Assembly: GCF_019711415.1 (NCBI RefSeq)
Contig: NZ_JAIGNJ010000003.1
Location: 372,001-436,000 of the forward strand
Direction: 5' to 3'
DNA length: 64,000 nucleotides
Source of the DNA: Qipengyuania vesicularis
Lineage (GTDB): Bacteria > Pseudomonadota > Alphaproteobacteria > Sphingomonadales > Sphingomonadaceae
The notes beneath the pieces were generated by a model. The model saw only the letters and a program-made list of their open reading frames with translations, did no database searches and had not been told where the DNA came from. The translations under genes were made by a program, and so were the position numbers. Below are positions 28,099-37,492 of this stretch, piece by piece (within the stretch, counting starts at the first letter, position 1; each line of letters starts with the position of its first letter).

Positions 28099-31000
28099 AT
28101 GGGTTCCAAGACCGCCACTACTCCCGCAGCCCAGTCCAAGATGCTCGTGCAGCACATGCGCGATTCGATGCTGCCGGGGGACACGCCCTTCGACGATGCG
28201 CGCATGAAGGAGGCGGCGGATTTCGTCACCCAGGTTGCGCAGCAGCGTAGTTTTGGCGAAGTGGCCATGGCGATCGAGTCGGTTACGGAAGGTCACCGCT
28301 ATACGCGCATCGCGATCGTCAATGACGACATGCCTTTCCTCGTCGATTCGACAGCGGCCATGATCGCATCGCTTGGCATTTCGATCGACCGCCTGGTCCA
28401 CCCGGTCGTCCCGGTCGAACGGACCAAGGATTGCACGCTCGACCGAATTCTCAAGGGCGAGCCCGAAGATGCCTATTGGGAATCGATGATCTACATCGAG
28501 ACCGCGCGCGTCGATGCCAAGCAGCGCCGCGCGCTCGAGGAGCAACTTCACGCTACGCTCGCGGATGTGCGTGCGGCAGTCACCGACTGGCCCAAGCTGC
28601 GGAAGCAGATGCAGCACGATGCCAAGGCGCTCGAGGCTGAAGAGGGTCGGGCGCTGCTCGAATGGCTCGATTCAGGCATGCTCACCCAGCTGGGCCACGT
28701 CGTCCGCATGCGCCACGGCTCGCAACAGGGCGAGCTCGGCATATGCCGGTCGGGGGTTCCACAACTGCTGGTCGATGAAAGCTTCGATCGCGCCTTCAAG
28801 TGGTTCGAAGCCAAAGGCGAACAGCGTACTCCGCTGATCATCAAGGCCAACCATATCGCGCGCGTGCACCGCGCCGTGCCGCTCGACCTGTTCATAGTCC
28901 CGCGCCGCGAAGGCAAGAAGATCGTCGCCCTGTCGGTCCATGCCGGTGTGTGGACCAGCGCAGCCCTCGCCGCGCCGCCGCGTGCGGTGCCGATCCTGCG
29001 CGAGCGGCTCGACCGCATTCGCGACAAGCTGAACTTCGACGAAGGCGGCCATGCCGGCAAGGCGCTGGTCCATGCGATGACCGCGCTGCCGCACGACCTG
29101 CTGATCGGATTCAGCGAAGCAGATACCGAGCGCGTCGCCACGACAATGATGGCGTTGGTCGACCGTCCGCGTCCGCGCCTCGCCCTGGTCGAGGCCCCGC
29201 TCGCCCGACACCTGTTCGCCTTCGTCTGGCTGCCGCGCGACATGCTGGCGACGCAAGTCCGCCTGCAGATCAAGTCGCTCCTCGAACATGGAGCTGCGGC
29301 GCGCCTGCTGGACTGGAGCCTGGAGGTCGAGGGCGGCAACCTCGCCATGCTGCGCTTCGTGCTCGATATTCGCGACGGTGCGAAGGCCCCCGACGAGGCC
29401 GATCTTGAAGAGCAGTTGCAGACCCTGCTCCGCGGCTGGAACGAGGCGGTCGAAAACGAGCTCCTCACCATGGTGGAGAAAGGCCGCGCCGCAGCTCTTG
29501 CCATGCGCTTTGCGGAGCATTTCCCGACCGCCTATCGTGCCCGCTTCGGCCCGCGCGAGGCGGCGGAGGACATCTCCAAGCTGCGCGCGCTGGGCATCCA
29601 TGCCGATGACGAAGAAGATGCGCCGCATCGCGGTGCGCGGCTCTATCTGTGCGAGCGTGACGACCCCGCGTGCCTGCGCTTGAAGCTTTACCAGGCGGAG
29701 GGCAGCCTGCCGCTGTCGGACGCGGTCCCGGTGCTCGAGAACTTCGGCTTTCATGTGCAGGCCGAAATGCCCACCGTGCTCAATGATGCGCAACTCGGCA
29801 CGATCCACGATTTCGCGCTTCAGCTCGCCCCGGGCGTAGACCCCAACGATCTCGTCGGCCGCGCAGAAGCGATCGAAGAAGCGGTGTCGGCAGTCCTCAA
29901 CGGCCATGCCGAGAACGATGTCTTCAACCGGCTCGTGGCGGAAGCGGGGCTCGAGGCAGCTCAGGCCGACTGGCTGCGCGCTTTCTATCGCTATCTGCGC
30001 CAGACCGGCATGGGCTTCACGATCTACACGGTGGTCGATGCGCTGGCGAAAAACCGCGACATCACCCGCGCGCTGATCGCCCTCTTCGCCGCACGCCACG
30101 ATCCGGATTTCAAGGGCAGCCGCGATAGCGCGATCGAGGAGGCGCGCGGCACGATCAAGCGCGGTCTCGCCAAGGTCAAGGCGATCAACGACGACCGCCT
30201 GCTGCGTCTCTACAACGCGTTGATCGATGCGATCCTGCGCACCAACAGCTTTGCCCCGGCGGCAAGCGAAGCGCTCGCCTTCAAGATCGACAGCTCACTC
30301 GTCCCGGGCCTGCCCAAGCCGATCCCCTGGCGCGAGATATTCGTCTATTCACGCCGCGTGGAAGGCATCCACCTGCGTTCCGGCCCGGTCGCGCGCGGGG
30401 GCCTACGCTGGTCCGACCGGCGCGACGACTTCCGCACCGAGATCCTCGGACTGATGAAAGCGCAGCGCGTGAAGAATGCCGTCATCGTGCCGACCGGCGC
30501 GAAGGGCGGCTTCTATCCCAAGCAGCTGCCCGATCCCTCGCTCGACCGCGAAGGCTGGGCGGCGGAGGGCCAGGCGAGCTACGAAGTCTTCATCCGCACG
30601 CTGCTGTCGGTCACCGACAATATCGTCGACGATAAGGTGGTCCATCCCGAAGGCGTCGTCATCAATGATGGCGAAGACCCCTATTTCGTCGTCGCCGCCG
30701 ACAAGGGTACGGCGAAGTTCTCAGACGTCGCCAATGCCATCGCAGAGAACCGCGACTTCTGGCTCGACGATGCCTTCGCGAGTGGCGGCTCGAAGGGCTA
30801 TGACCACAAGGCCATGGGCATCACCGCCAAGGGTGCCTGGGTCAGCGTCCAGCGCCACTTCCTCGAGATGGGTGTCGACGTGCAAACCGACCCGATCCAG
30901 GTGGTCGGCTGCGGCGACATGTCGGGCGACGTTTTCGGCAATGGCATGCTGCTGTCGAAAGCAATCAAGCTGGTGGCTGCTTTCGATCACCGCCACATCT

Positions 31001-32787
31001 TCCTCGATCCCGATCCCGATCCGGCCAAGAGCTGGAAGGAGCGCAAGCGCATGTTCGACCTGCCGCGCTCGAGCTGGGAAGACTATGACGAGGACCTCGT
31101 CTCGCGTGGAGGCGGTGTCTATCCGCGCGATGCCAAGGTCATCAAGCTATCCAAGGCAATGCAAGGCGTGCTCGGCCTCGATGTCGCGGAGATCGAACCC
31201 GAAGCATTGATATCCGGCATACTGAAGGCGCCCGTCGACCTGATCTGGTTCGGCGGAATCGGGACCTACATCAAAGCAGCTGCCGAGAATAACGTGCAGG
31301 TCGGCGATCCGGCGAATGATGCGCTGCGCGTCGATGCCAAGGAACTGCGCGCCAAGGTGATTGGCGAGGGCGCCAACCTCGGCACCACGCAAGCCGGGCG
31401 GATCGAATTCTCTTTGAACGGCGGGCGTTGTAACACCGACTTCATCGACAATTCGGCCGGCGTCGATTGCTCGGACAACGAGGTCAACATCAAGATCGCG
31501 CTCGCCGCTGCCAAGCGGGCAGGTAAGCTGTCCGAACCCAAGCGCGTCAAGCTGCTCGAAGCGATGACCGACGAAGTCAGCTCGCTGGTCCTGGAAGACA
31601 ACCGCCTCCAGGCCCTTGCCCTGTCGATCGCCGAAATCGGCGGCGCACGGGCGATGGGATCGCAGCTCCACCTGATCGATACGCTTGAGGCAGGCGGCAA
31701 TCTCGATCGACGCACGGAAGGACTGGCAGACAACCAGAACTTGCAGCGCCGCGCGGCGGATGGAACCGGGCTGACCCGTCCCGAACTGGCAGTCTTGCTT
31801 TCTTCGACCAAGCTCGTGCTTCAGGACGCGATCGAGAACAGCGACCTGCCCGACGATCCGATCCTCGAGGACCTCCTGCTGCGCAGCTTCCCCGAACCCA
31901 TGCGCAAGACCTTCAAGGCTCAGATCGAGAACCACCGTCTGCGCCGCGAGATCATCGCCACCAAGCTCGCCAATGCGATGATCAATCGCCTCGGCATCAT
32001 CCACCCGTTCGAGCTGGCGGAAGAGGAAGGCGTCGAGTTGTCGCAGGTCGCGGCCTCGTTTGTCGCGGTCGCGCATTTGTTCGATCTGCGCAGCCTGTGG
32101 GACGACCTGGACAAGGCGAAGATGGACGAAAGCGCCCGCCTGCTCATGTTCGACAGGCTGGCCGCTGCCGCCGCGAACCTCATGTCGGATGTCCTGCGAA
32201 CCGGCGCAGGCCGGGTGAACCCGTCGGACATGGTGGCCAAGCTCGGTAAGGGCGTGAAAGTACTGATCACCTCGTCGGACCAACTCCTCGGCTGCGAGAT
32301 CCGGAGCCAGTCGGCCAAGCTGCACGATCGATTCGCCGCCGCCGGCGCGCCCGATGCGATCGCCCGCAAGGTCACAGATATCTTCGACCTCGATGGTTCG
32401 GTTGGCCTTGCCCAGCTTGCCAGCGATACCGGGATCGGGCCGAAGCCGATCACGCAGGCATTCTCCGATATCGGCGCGATGATGGGGATCGACTGGGCGC
32501 AGAGTACTGCGGCAACGATGAATCCCTCCGACGTATGGGAGCGCTTGCTGGTCTCCGGAATCGCGCGTGATTTCCAGCAGATGCGGCTCGAACTGCTGCG
32601 CCGCCTGTCGCGCCGCAAGGATGCGAAGAAGGATATGCCCAAGGTCGTCGAAAGCTGGGCGCAGGACCACGAAAGTGCGATGCGCCAGTTCCGTTCGATG
32701 GTCGATCGGGCGCAGAGCCAGACGCCCGTGGCACCGGCCATGCTCGCGCAAATTGCCAGCATGGCGCGCAACCTGCTGGCGAGGTGA
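28099..32787 (+). CDS. gdh2: Large NAD-dependent glutamate dehydrogenase
   Basis: A 1562-residue GDH of the large (180-kDa, L_180-like) class that oxidises glutamate to 2-oxoglutarate and ammonia with NAD. The N-terminal half carries ACT-like regulatory regions; the catalytic core begins near residue 755 with RSGPVARGGLRWSDRRDDF and continues with VIVPTGAKGGF around residue 800, where the Lys is expected to be catalytic. WFGGIGTYIK and GEGANLGTTQAGR belong to the NAD-binding part. Such enzymes are usually activated by Asp or Arg and work in amino-acid catabolism. The gene is alone on its transcript, with a hairpin after the stop. Confidence 0.95.
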   Translation: MGSKTATTPAAQSKMLVQHMRDSMLPGDTPFDDARMKEAADFVTQVAQQRSFGEVAMAIESVTEGHRYTRIAIVNDDMPFLVDSTAAMIASLGISIDRLVHPVVPVERTKDCTLDRILKGEPEDAYWESMIYIETARVDAKQRRALEEQLHATLADVRAAVTDWPKLRKQMQHDAKALEAEEGRALLEWLDSGMLTQLGHVVRMRHGSQQGELGICRSGVPQLLVDESFDRAFKWFEAKGEQRTPLIIKANHIARVHRAVPLDLFIVPRREGKKIVALSVHAGVWTSAALAAPPRAVPILRERLDRIRDKLNFDEGGHAGKALVHAMTALPHDLLIGFSEADTERVATTMMALVDRPRPRLALVEAPLARHLFAFVWLPRDMLATQVRLQIKSLLEHGAAARLLDWSLEVEGGNLAMLRFVLDIRDGAKAPDEADLEEQLQTLLRGWNEAVENELLTMVEKGRAAALAMRFAEHFPTAYRARFGPREAAEDISKLRALGIHADDEEDAPHRGARLYLCERDDPACLRLKLYQAEGSLPLSDAVPVLENFGFHVQAEMPTVLNDAQLGTIHDFALQLAPGVDPNDLVGRAEAIEEAVSAVLNGHAENDVFNRLVAEAGLEAAQADWLRAFYRYLRQTGMGFTIYTVVDALAKNRDITRALIALFAARHDPDFKGSRDSAIEEARGTIKRGLAKVKAINDDRLLRLYNALIDAILRTNSFAPAASEALAFKIDSSLVPGLPKPIPWREIFVYSRRVEGIHLRSGPVARGGLRWSDRRDDFRTEILGLMKAQRVKNAVIVPTGAKGGFYPKQLPDPSLDREGWAAEGQASYEVFIRTLLSVTDNIVDDKVVHPEGVVINDGEDPYFVVAADKGTAKFSDVANAIAENRDFWLDDAFASGGSKGYDHKAMGITAKGAWVSVQRHFLEMGVDVQTDPIQVVGCGDMSGDVFGNGMLLSKAIKLVAAFDHRHIFLDPDPDPAKSWKERKRMFDLPRSSWEDYDEDLVSRGGGVYPRDAKVIKLSKAMQGVLGLDVAEIEPEALISGILKAPVDLIWFGGIGTYIKAAAENNVQVGDPANDALRVDAKELRAKVIGEGANLGTTQAGRIEFSLNGGRCNTDFIDNSAGVDCSDNEVNIKIALAAAKRAGKLSEPKRVKLLEAMTDEVSSLVLEDNRLQALALSIAEIGGARAMGSQLHLIDTLEAGGNLDRRTEGLADNQNLQRRAADGTGLTRPELAVLLSSTKLVLQDAIENSDLPDDPILEDLLLRSFPEPMRKTFKAQIENHRLRREIIATKLANAMINRLGIIHPFELAEEEGVELSQVAASFVAVAHLFDLRSLWDDLDKAKMDESARLLMFDRLAAAAANLMSDVLRTGAGRVNPSDMVAKLGKGVKVLITSSDQLLGCEIRSQSAKLHDRFAAAGAPDAIARKVTDIFDLDGSVGLAQLASDTGIGPKPITQAFSDIGAMMGIDWAQSTAATMNPSDVWERLLVSGIARDFQQMRLELLRRLSRRKDAKKDMPKVVESWAQDHESAMRQFRSMVDRAQSQTPVAPAMLAQIASMARNLLAR

Positions 32788-32791
32788 TTGA

Positions 32792-32819
32792 CCGCGCGAC
32801 GCTTGACCGCGCGGGCTTT
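32792..32819 (+). terminator. Probable terminator after the glutamate dehydrogenase gene
   Basis: CCGCGCG, a nine-base loop, CGCGCGG, then GCTTTTG. The stem is perfect but the T-run is only four long. The same bases are part of a direct repeat of TTGACCGCGCG (32788-32798 and 32803-32813). Confidence 0.6.
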
Positions 32820-32839
32820 TGACGCCAGCGCTTGCGTTC

Positions 32840-34066
32840 ATGGAGCATTATGACGTCGTCATCGTGGGGTCGGGTCATGGCGGTGCGCAGGCTGCGATAG
32901 CTTTGCGCCAAGCAGGCCATGAGGAGCCGATCCTCATGGTCAGTCGCGATCGCAACCCGCCCTACGAGCGTCCGCCACTGTCCAAGGAATATCTCGCCGG
33001 GGACAAGCCTTTCGAGAAAATCCTCATCCGCCCCGAGCAGTTCTGGGCGGACCGCAATGTCACGCTGCGCCTCGGGGCGAATGTCAATGAAGTCGACTGG
33101 ATGAGGCATGTCCTGTCGCTCTCGGACGACAGTTCGATCACATACCGCAAGCTCATCTGGGCTGGCGGCGGCGATGCCCGCAGGCTGGGTTGTCCTGGCG
33201 CAGAACTGGCGGGGATCCACACAATCCGCTCGCGACGCGACACCGACGCACTGAGGGACGAACTCGCTGCAGGCAACCGCCGCGCGGTGGTGATCGGTGC
33301 CGGCTATATCGGCCTCGAGGCAGCGGCCGTATTGCGCAAGATGGACTGCGCCGTAACCGTGGTCGAGATGCAGGATCGCGTGCTCGCCCGCGTCGCCGGG
33401 CCGGAGATCAGCGAGTTCTACGCTGCGGAACACCGCGCGCATGGCGTCGACATCAGGCTCGAAACCGGTGTGGACCGGATCGAGGGCGATGGGGAGAAGG
33501 TGACGGGTGTGACGCTGACGACCGGCGAGACCATCGCCTGCGAAATCGTCATCGTCGGAATTGGCATCGTGCCTTCGGTCGGCCCGCTGATCGCCGCCGG
33601 TGCGGCAGGCAGCAACGGTGTGGATGTCGATACCTTTTGCCGCACCTCGCTCGACGATATCTATGCGATCGGTGACTGTGCGGCGCACCCCAATCCCCAT
33701 GCAGGCAATGCCGTGATCCGTCTGGAATCGGTGCAGAACGCGAATGACATGGCGACCGTCGCCGCCAAGGCGATCATGGGCGACAAGCAGGATTACGATG
33801 CCGTGCCGTGGTTCTGGTCGAACCAGTATGACCTCCGGCTCCAGACGGTGGGCATTTCGACCGGCCATGATGCGACCGTGCTGCGCGGCAACCCGGCGGA
33901 GCGCAAGTTCAGCCTGATTTATCTCAAGGAGGGCGAGGTCATCGCGCTCGATTGCGTCAACAACACGCGCGATTACGCGCAGGGGCGCAAGCTGGTGTTG
34001 AACCGGGCGGAGATCGATCCGGCACTGCTGGCCGATACCGAGGTCGCGCTCAAGGAGATGGGTTGA
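32840..34066 (+). CDS. FAD-dependent ferredoxin reductase (putidaredoxin-reductase-like)
   Basis: A 408-residue flavoprotein with an N-terminal FAD motif [16 protein letters not shown], an NAD-binding motif [17 protein letters not shown] around residues 150-170, and the family signature [14 protein letters not shown] before a C-terminal reductase domain ([14 protein letters not shown]). It would pass electrons from NADH to a 2Fe-2S ferredoxin that feeds P450s; two P450 genes are in the window but no ferredoxin gene is. I chose the ATG at 32840, which puts the FAD motif at the N-terminus. The 3' end overlaps queG by 17 bases on the opposite strand. Confidence 0.9.
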   Translation: MEHYDVVIVGSGHGGAQAAIALRQAGHEEPILMVSRDRNPPYERPPLSKEYLAGDKPFEKILIRPEQFWADRNVTLRLGANVNEVDWMRHVLSLSDDSSITYRKLIWAGGGDARRLGCPGAELAGIHTIRSRRDTDALRDELAAGNRRAVVIGAGYIGLEAAAVLRKMDCAVTVVEMQDRVLARVAGPEISEFYAAEHRAHGVDIRLETGVDRIEGDGEKVTGVTLTTGETIACEIVIVGIGIVPSVGPLIAAGAAGSNGVDVDTFCRTSLDDIYAIGDCAAHPNPHAGNAVIRLESVQNANDMATVAAKAIMGDKQDYDAVPWFWSNQYDLRLQTVGISTGHDATVLRGNPAERKFSLIYLKEGEVIALDCVNNTRDYAQGRKLVLNRAEIDPALLADTEVALKEMG

Positions 34067-35111
34067 GGCGCATCGCTGCCCAGTCGGCGGCTTCAGCCAC
34101 GGCGGGATCGGGATCGCTTCTCAGTACTTCGACCTGCGCGGCCAATTCGCCATTCCCGCTATTGCCCGCGGCATAGAGGCAATTGCGCACAAAGCGATCG
34201 CGTCCGACCCGCTTTATCGGTGAGCCGGAGAAGAACTTGCGGAAACCTGCATCGTCGAAAGCCAGGAATTCGGCCAGGCGCGGGGCCGCCAGTTCTTCGC
34301 GCGGCGCCAGTTTCAGATGACGGTGGGCAGTGTCCGCAAACTTGTTCCACGGACATACCGCCAGGCAATCGTCGCAGCCATAGATCCGATTACTCAGCGC
34401 CTCGCGAAACTGCTCCGGAATCGGTCCCTTATGCTCGATCGTGAGGTAGGAAATGCAGCGCCGCGCATCGAGCTGGTAGGGCGCGGGAAAGGCTGCAGTA
34501 GGGCAAGCGTCCTGGCAGGCACGACACGACCCGCAGCGATCCCTGCCCGCATTATCGGGCGCAAATTCGAGCGTCGAATAGATCGCACCGAGGAACAGCC
34601 AGCTTCCGTGATCGCGGCTGACCAGGTTGGTGTGCTTGCCCTGCCAGCCGATACCTGCCGCCTCGCCCAGCGGCTTCTCCATCACCGGCGCCGTGTCGAC
34701 GAAGACCTTGAGTTCGCTGTCCGGCTCGCGCTCGATGAGCCAGCGGGCGAGCGCCTTCAGCGCCTTTTTCACCACATCGTGATAATCGCGCCCCTGCGCA
34801 TAGACTGAGATCCTCGCCCTTTCGTCATCACCCTCCAGCGCCAGCGGATCGACATCGGGCGCGTAACTCATGCCGAGCGCGATCACGCTCCTGGCTTCGG
34901 GCCATAGGCCTTGCGGGCTGGCGCGCTGGACTTTGCGGCTCTCCATCCACTCCATCGAACCATGGTGTCCGGCGCCGAGCCATTTCTCGAAGCGCCCCGT
35001 GCGCAGCGGGTCCTCGCCTGCATCGGCAAAGCCGCACGCCACGAAGCCGAGGCTACGAGCCTCGCGCCTCAGGTCCTGTTGCAGGGTGTCGAGTGACGCC
35101 GATTTAACCAA
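34050..35111 (-). CDS. queG: Epoxyqueuosine reductase QueG
   Basis: QueG reduces epoxyqueuosine to queuosine in tRNA, the last step of queuosine synthesis, with cobalamin and two 4Fe-4S clusters. The protein is 353 residues. It has the N-terminal cobalamin-binding reductase domain ([30 protein letters not shown]) and two ferredoxin-like cysteine clusters: [12 protein letters not shown], with the linked later Cys, and [16 protein letters not shown]-like C-terminus follows. The gene is convergent with the reductase gene, and its start lies 69 bases from the divergent ABC operon. Confidence 0.95.
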   Translation of the reverse strand: MVKSASLDTLQQDLRREARSLGFVACGFADAGEDPLRTGRFEKWLGAGHHGSMEWMESRKVQRASPQGLWPEARSVIALGMSYAPDVDPLALEGDDERARISVYAQGRDYHDVVKKALKALARWLIEREPDSELKVFVDTAPVMEKPLGEAAGIGWQGKHTNLVSRDHGSWLFLGAIYSTLEFAPDNAGRDRCGSCRACQDACPTAAFPAPYQLDARRCISYLTIEHKGPIPEQFREALSNRIYGCDDCLAVCPWNKFADTAHRHLKLAPREELAAPRLAEFLAFDDAGFRKFFSGSPIKRVGRDRFVRNCLYAAGNSGNGELAAQVEVLRSDPDPAVAEAADWAAMRLNPSP

Positions 35112-35152
35112 ACTTGCTGTTGCTCCCGTTCATATCGCGCGGCTAACTCGCT

Positions 35153-35169
35153 GGCTCCTTAGGGGAGCC
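35153..35169 (+). promoter_or_regulatory. Small hairpin overlapping the ribosome site of the ABC operon
   Basis: GGCTCC-TTAGG-GGAGCC can fold with a 6-bp stem. Its 3' arm contains AGGGGAG, the likely Shine-Dalgarno sequence for the ATG at 35180. The hairpin could dampen translation. The stem is short, so this is tentative. Confidence 0.3.
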
Positions 35170-35179
35170 GGATACCGCG

Positions 35180-36148
35180 ATGTCGCGAAACGACGATCAA
35201 TACAAGAATGGCCTTGCCATCGAAGCCCGCGGCCTCGTGAAAAGGTTCGACGACACGCTCGCGGTCGACGGGGTCGACATCAGCGTGCCTGAGGGGGCGA
35301 TTTACGGCATCCTCGGTCCCAATGGCGCGGGAAAGACGACGACCCTGCGCATGCTGCTTGGCATCATCGATCCGGACGAAGGCGTACGCCGTGTTTTTGG
35401 CCATGACCGGCCCCACGAGATCGCCAAGTGGATCGGCTACCTGCCTGAAGAGCGCGGCCTCTACCCGGCGATGAAATGCGATGATGCGATCGCCTTCATG
35501 GGAGCGCTGCGCGGCCTGCCGCTCGACGAAGGGAAGAGACGCGGACGCGAACTGCTTGAGAACCATGGGCTGGGCCACGCGGTCGACCGCCAGATCCGCC
35601 AATTGTCGAAGGGCATGGCGCAGACCGTGCAGTTGCTCGGCACGCTGGTCCACCGACCGCGGCTGGTGGTGTTCGACGAGCCCTTCAGCGGCCTCGATGC
35701 GATCAACCAGGGCAAGCTCGAAGTGATGATCCGCGACCTTGCGCGCGAGGGTACGACCGTGATCTTTTCCACCCACGTGATCCACCATGCCGAGCGGCTG
35801 TGCAACGATGTCGCGATCATCGCCGGGGGCCGGGTGCCCTATGCCGGATCGGTCGATGCGGCGCGCGACCGGATCCCGGCGCAGGTCCGGCTCGAGACCC
35901 GCAACGAGGGCGGCGAATGGCGCAGCGCGCTCCCTGCCGATGCCCGTCATGATGCGAAGGCTGCTGACAGCCACTTCTGGTATTTCCCGATCCCCGAGGG
36001 CGGGATCGAGGCGCTGCTCAAGCGGCTGATCGACGGCAAGGCCGGCATCCTCTCGCTCTCGATCGAGCGAGCAGGGCTCCACGATGCCTTCGTCGAAATT
36101 GCCGGCGAAGCTGCCGCACGGGCGCTTGAAGAGGAGAACGAGGCATGA
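35180..36148 (+). CDS. ABC transporter ATP-binding protein (NatA/YhaQ type)
   Basis: A 322-residue ABC ATPase. Walker A GPNGAGKT is at residues 46-53, the signature is the variant LSKGM, Walker B is LVVFDEPFSGLD, and the switch region is IFSTHVIHHAE. A C-terminal extension of about 90 residues matches the NatA/YhaQ group (GGIEALLKRLIDGKAGI). Its partner permease follows with an ATGA overlap. This type exports Na+ or unknown compounds; the substrate is not evident. Confidence 0.93.
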   Translation: MSRNDDQYKNGLAIEARGLVKRFDDTLAVDGVDISVPEGAIYGILGPNGAGKTTTLRMLLGIIDPDEGVRRVFGHDRPHEIAKWIGYLPEERGLYPAMKCDDAIAFMGALRGLPLDEGKRRGRELLENHGLGHAVDRQIRQLSKGMAQTVQLLGTLVHRPRLVVFDEPFSGLDAINQGKLEVMIRDLAREGTTVIFSTHVIHHAERLCNDVAIIAGGRVPYAGSVDAARDRIPAQVRLETRNEGGEWRSALPADARHDAKAADSHFWYFPIPEGGIEALLKRLIDGKAGILSLSIERAGLHDAFVEIAGEAAARALEEENEA

Positions 36149-37383
36149 GCCACGAACACGAAGCCTCGCGCCTTTCCTTCTTCGAGGCCGCCTGGGTGGT
36201 CGCACGCCGCGACTTCAAGGCGATCCTGTTCAGCAGGGCCTTCTTCTTCTTCCTGCTCGGGCCTCTGTTCCCGATCGTCGTCGGCGCGCTGGCCGGTGGC
36301 ATCGGCGGACAGGTGCAGCGCGAGGCGGTCGTCAACACGGTCGCGCTTGCCATGTCCGACGAAGACAACGCCGCTCTCGTCGCGGCAGGCGAAGCGGCCA
36401 AGGACACTATCGGTGGATTGCCGCGTGTTGCAGTGATCGATAGCGAAGAACGCGAGTCGGAAGGACTGACGCCCGAGAGCTTGCTCGATACCTCCGAATT
36501 CGCAGTGGTTGTCACGGGCAGTCTGGTCAGCCCCGTCATCACCGGGACCCCAGCCCAGATTTCGCGGTGGGACGGGCCGGTTGCCCTCCTTTCGGCGATG
36601 GCAAGCGGCACCGCTCCTTCGGCCTTTCCCGAGATCACCGAGCGTCCGCTTGCGACAACGGCGGCAGCGGCGAAATCGGACCGCATCCGAACGGCACAGG
36701 CGGGCCAGCTCCTGCTGTTCCTCCTCATGATGCTGCTGGCGGGCATGGTGCTGTCGAACCTGGTCGAGGAAAAGGCGAACAAGGTAATCGAAGTGCTTGC
36801 CGCTGCGATCCCGATGGACTCGGTCTTCTTCGGCAAGCTCTTCGCGATGCTCGGCGTGAGCTTCGTGGGAATTGCCGTCTGGGCCCTCTTCGGAGGAGCC
36901 ATCGGCGCGCTCGCCGGAAGCGCCATGCCTTCGCTGCCCGAGCCTGCACTGGGATGGCCGCTCTTCGTCCTGCTCGGCATAACCTACTTTGCGATGGGCT
37001 ACCTCCTGCTCGGCTCGCTCTTCCTGACGATCGGCGGCATGGCGACCACCGTGCGCGAGGTGCAGACGCTGTCCATGCCCGTTACCATGGCGCAGTTACT
37101 GGTGTTTTTCCTTGCCGCTTTCGCAATGACCAACCCGGGATCGCCGCTGGAACTCTTCGCTGCGATCTTCCCGCTCTCTTCGCCCTTCGCCATGCTGGCA
37201 CGGGCGGCGCAATCGCCCGACCTGCTGCCGCACCTGCTGGCGCTGGCATGGCAGGTCCTGTGCGTTGCGATCTTCATCAAGGCGGGGGCCACGCTGTTCC
37301 GGCGGCGGGTGATGAAGTCCGGCAAGGGCGGCCGCGGCACCAAGGGCCGGATTGCGGGAACCTTGCCCGGTGGATCGGCCTGA
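36145..37383 (+). CDS. ABC-2 type permease (NatB/YhaP type)
   Basis: A 412-residue permease with an N-terminal cytoplasmic segment, a first membrane helix (FFFFLLGPLFPIVVGAL), a large extracytoplasmic domain (about residues 55-180) and five further C-terminal helices. LVEEKANKVIEVLAAAIPMD is the conserved cytoplasmic motif of ABC-2 exporters of this group. It is translationally coupled to the ATPase. The C-terminal tail is basic (RRRVMKSGKGGRGTKGR). Confidence 0.92.
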   Translation: MSHEHEASRLSFFEAAWVVARRDFKAILFSRAFFFFLLGPLFPIVVGALAGGIGGQVQREAVVNTVALAMSDEDNAALVAAGEAAKDTIGGLPRVAVIDSEERESEGLTPESLLDTSEFAVVVTGSLVSPVITGTPAQISRWDGPVALLSAMASGTAPSAFPEITERPLATTAAAAKSDRIRTAQAGQLLLFLLMMLLAGMVLSNLVEEKANKVIEVLAAAIPMDSVFFGKLFAMLGVSFVGIAVWALFGGAIGALAGSAMPSLPEPALGWPLFVLLGITYFAMGYLLLGSLFLTIGGMATTVREVQTLSMPVTMAQLLVFFLAAFAMTNPGSPLELFAAIFPLSSPFAMLARAAQSPDLLPHLLALAWQVLCVAIFIKAGATLFRRRVMKSGKGGRGTKGRIAGTLPGGSA

Positions 37384-37445
37384 GGTCGCTTGCGTGCAAT
37401 CCCTGCTGACTGAGCCCAGTTAGGTTCGTTTTTGCAACGCACTAT

Positions 37446-37459
37446 TGACACACCTGTCA
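37446..37459. promoter_or_regulatory. Palindromic operator-like site before the CYP153-like gene
   Basis: TGACA-CACC-TGTCA is a perfect 5-bp inverted repeat, 34 bases upstream of the P450 ATG. The first T of TTGACA (37445) would make its left half a consensus -35 hexamer. Such dyads are typical of TetR-family operators. No tetR gene is next to it in the window. Confidence 0.45.
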
Positions 37460-37492
37460 GTTAGGGCAGGATGTAGGGGAGAGGAGAATCCC

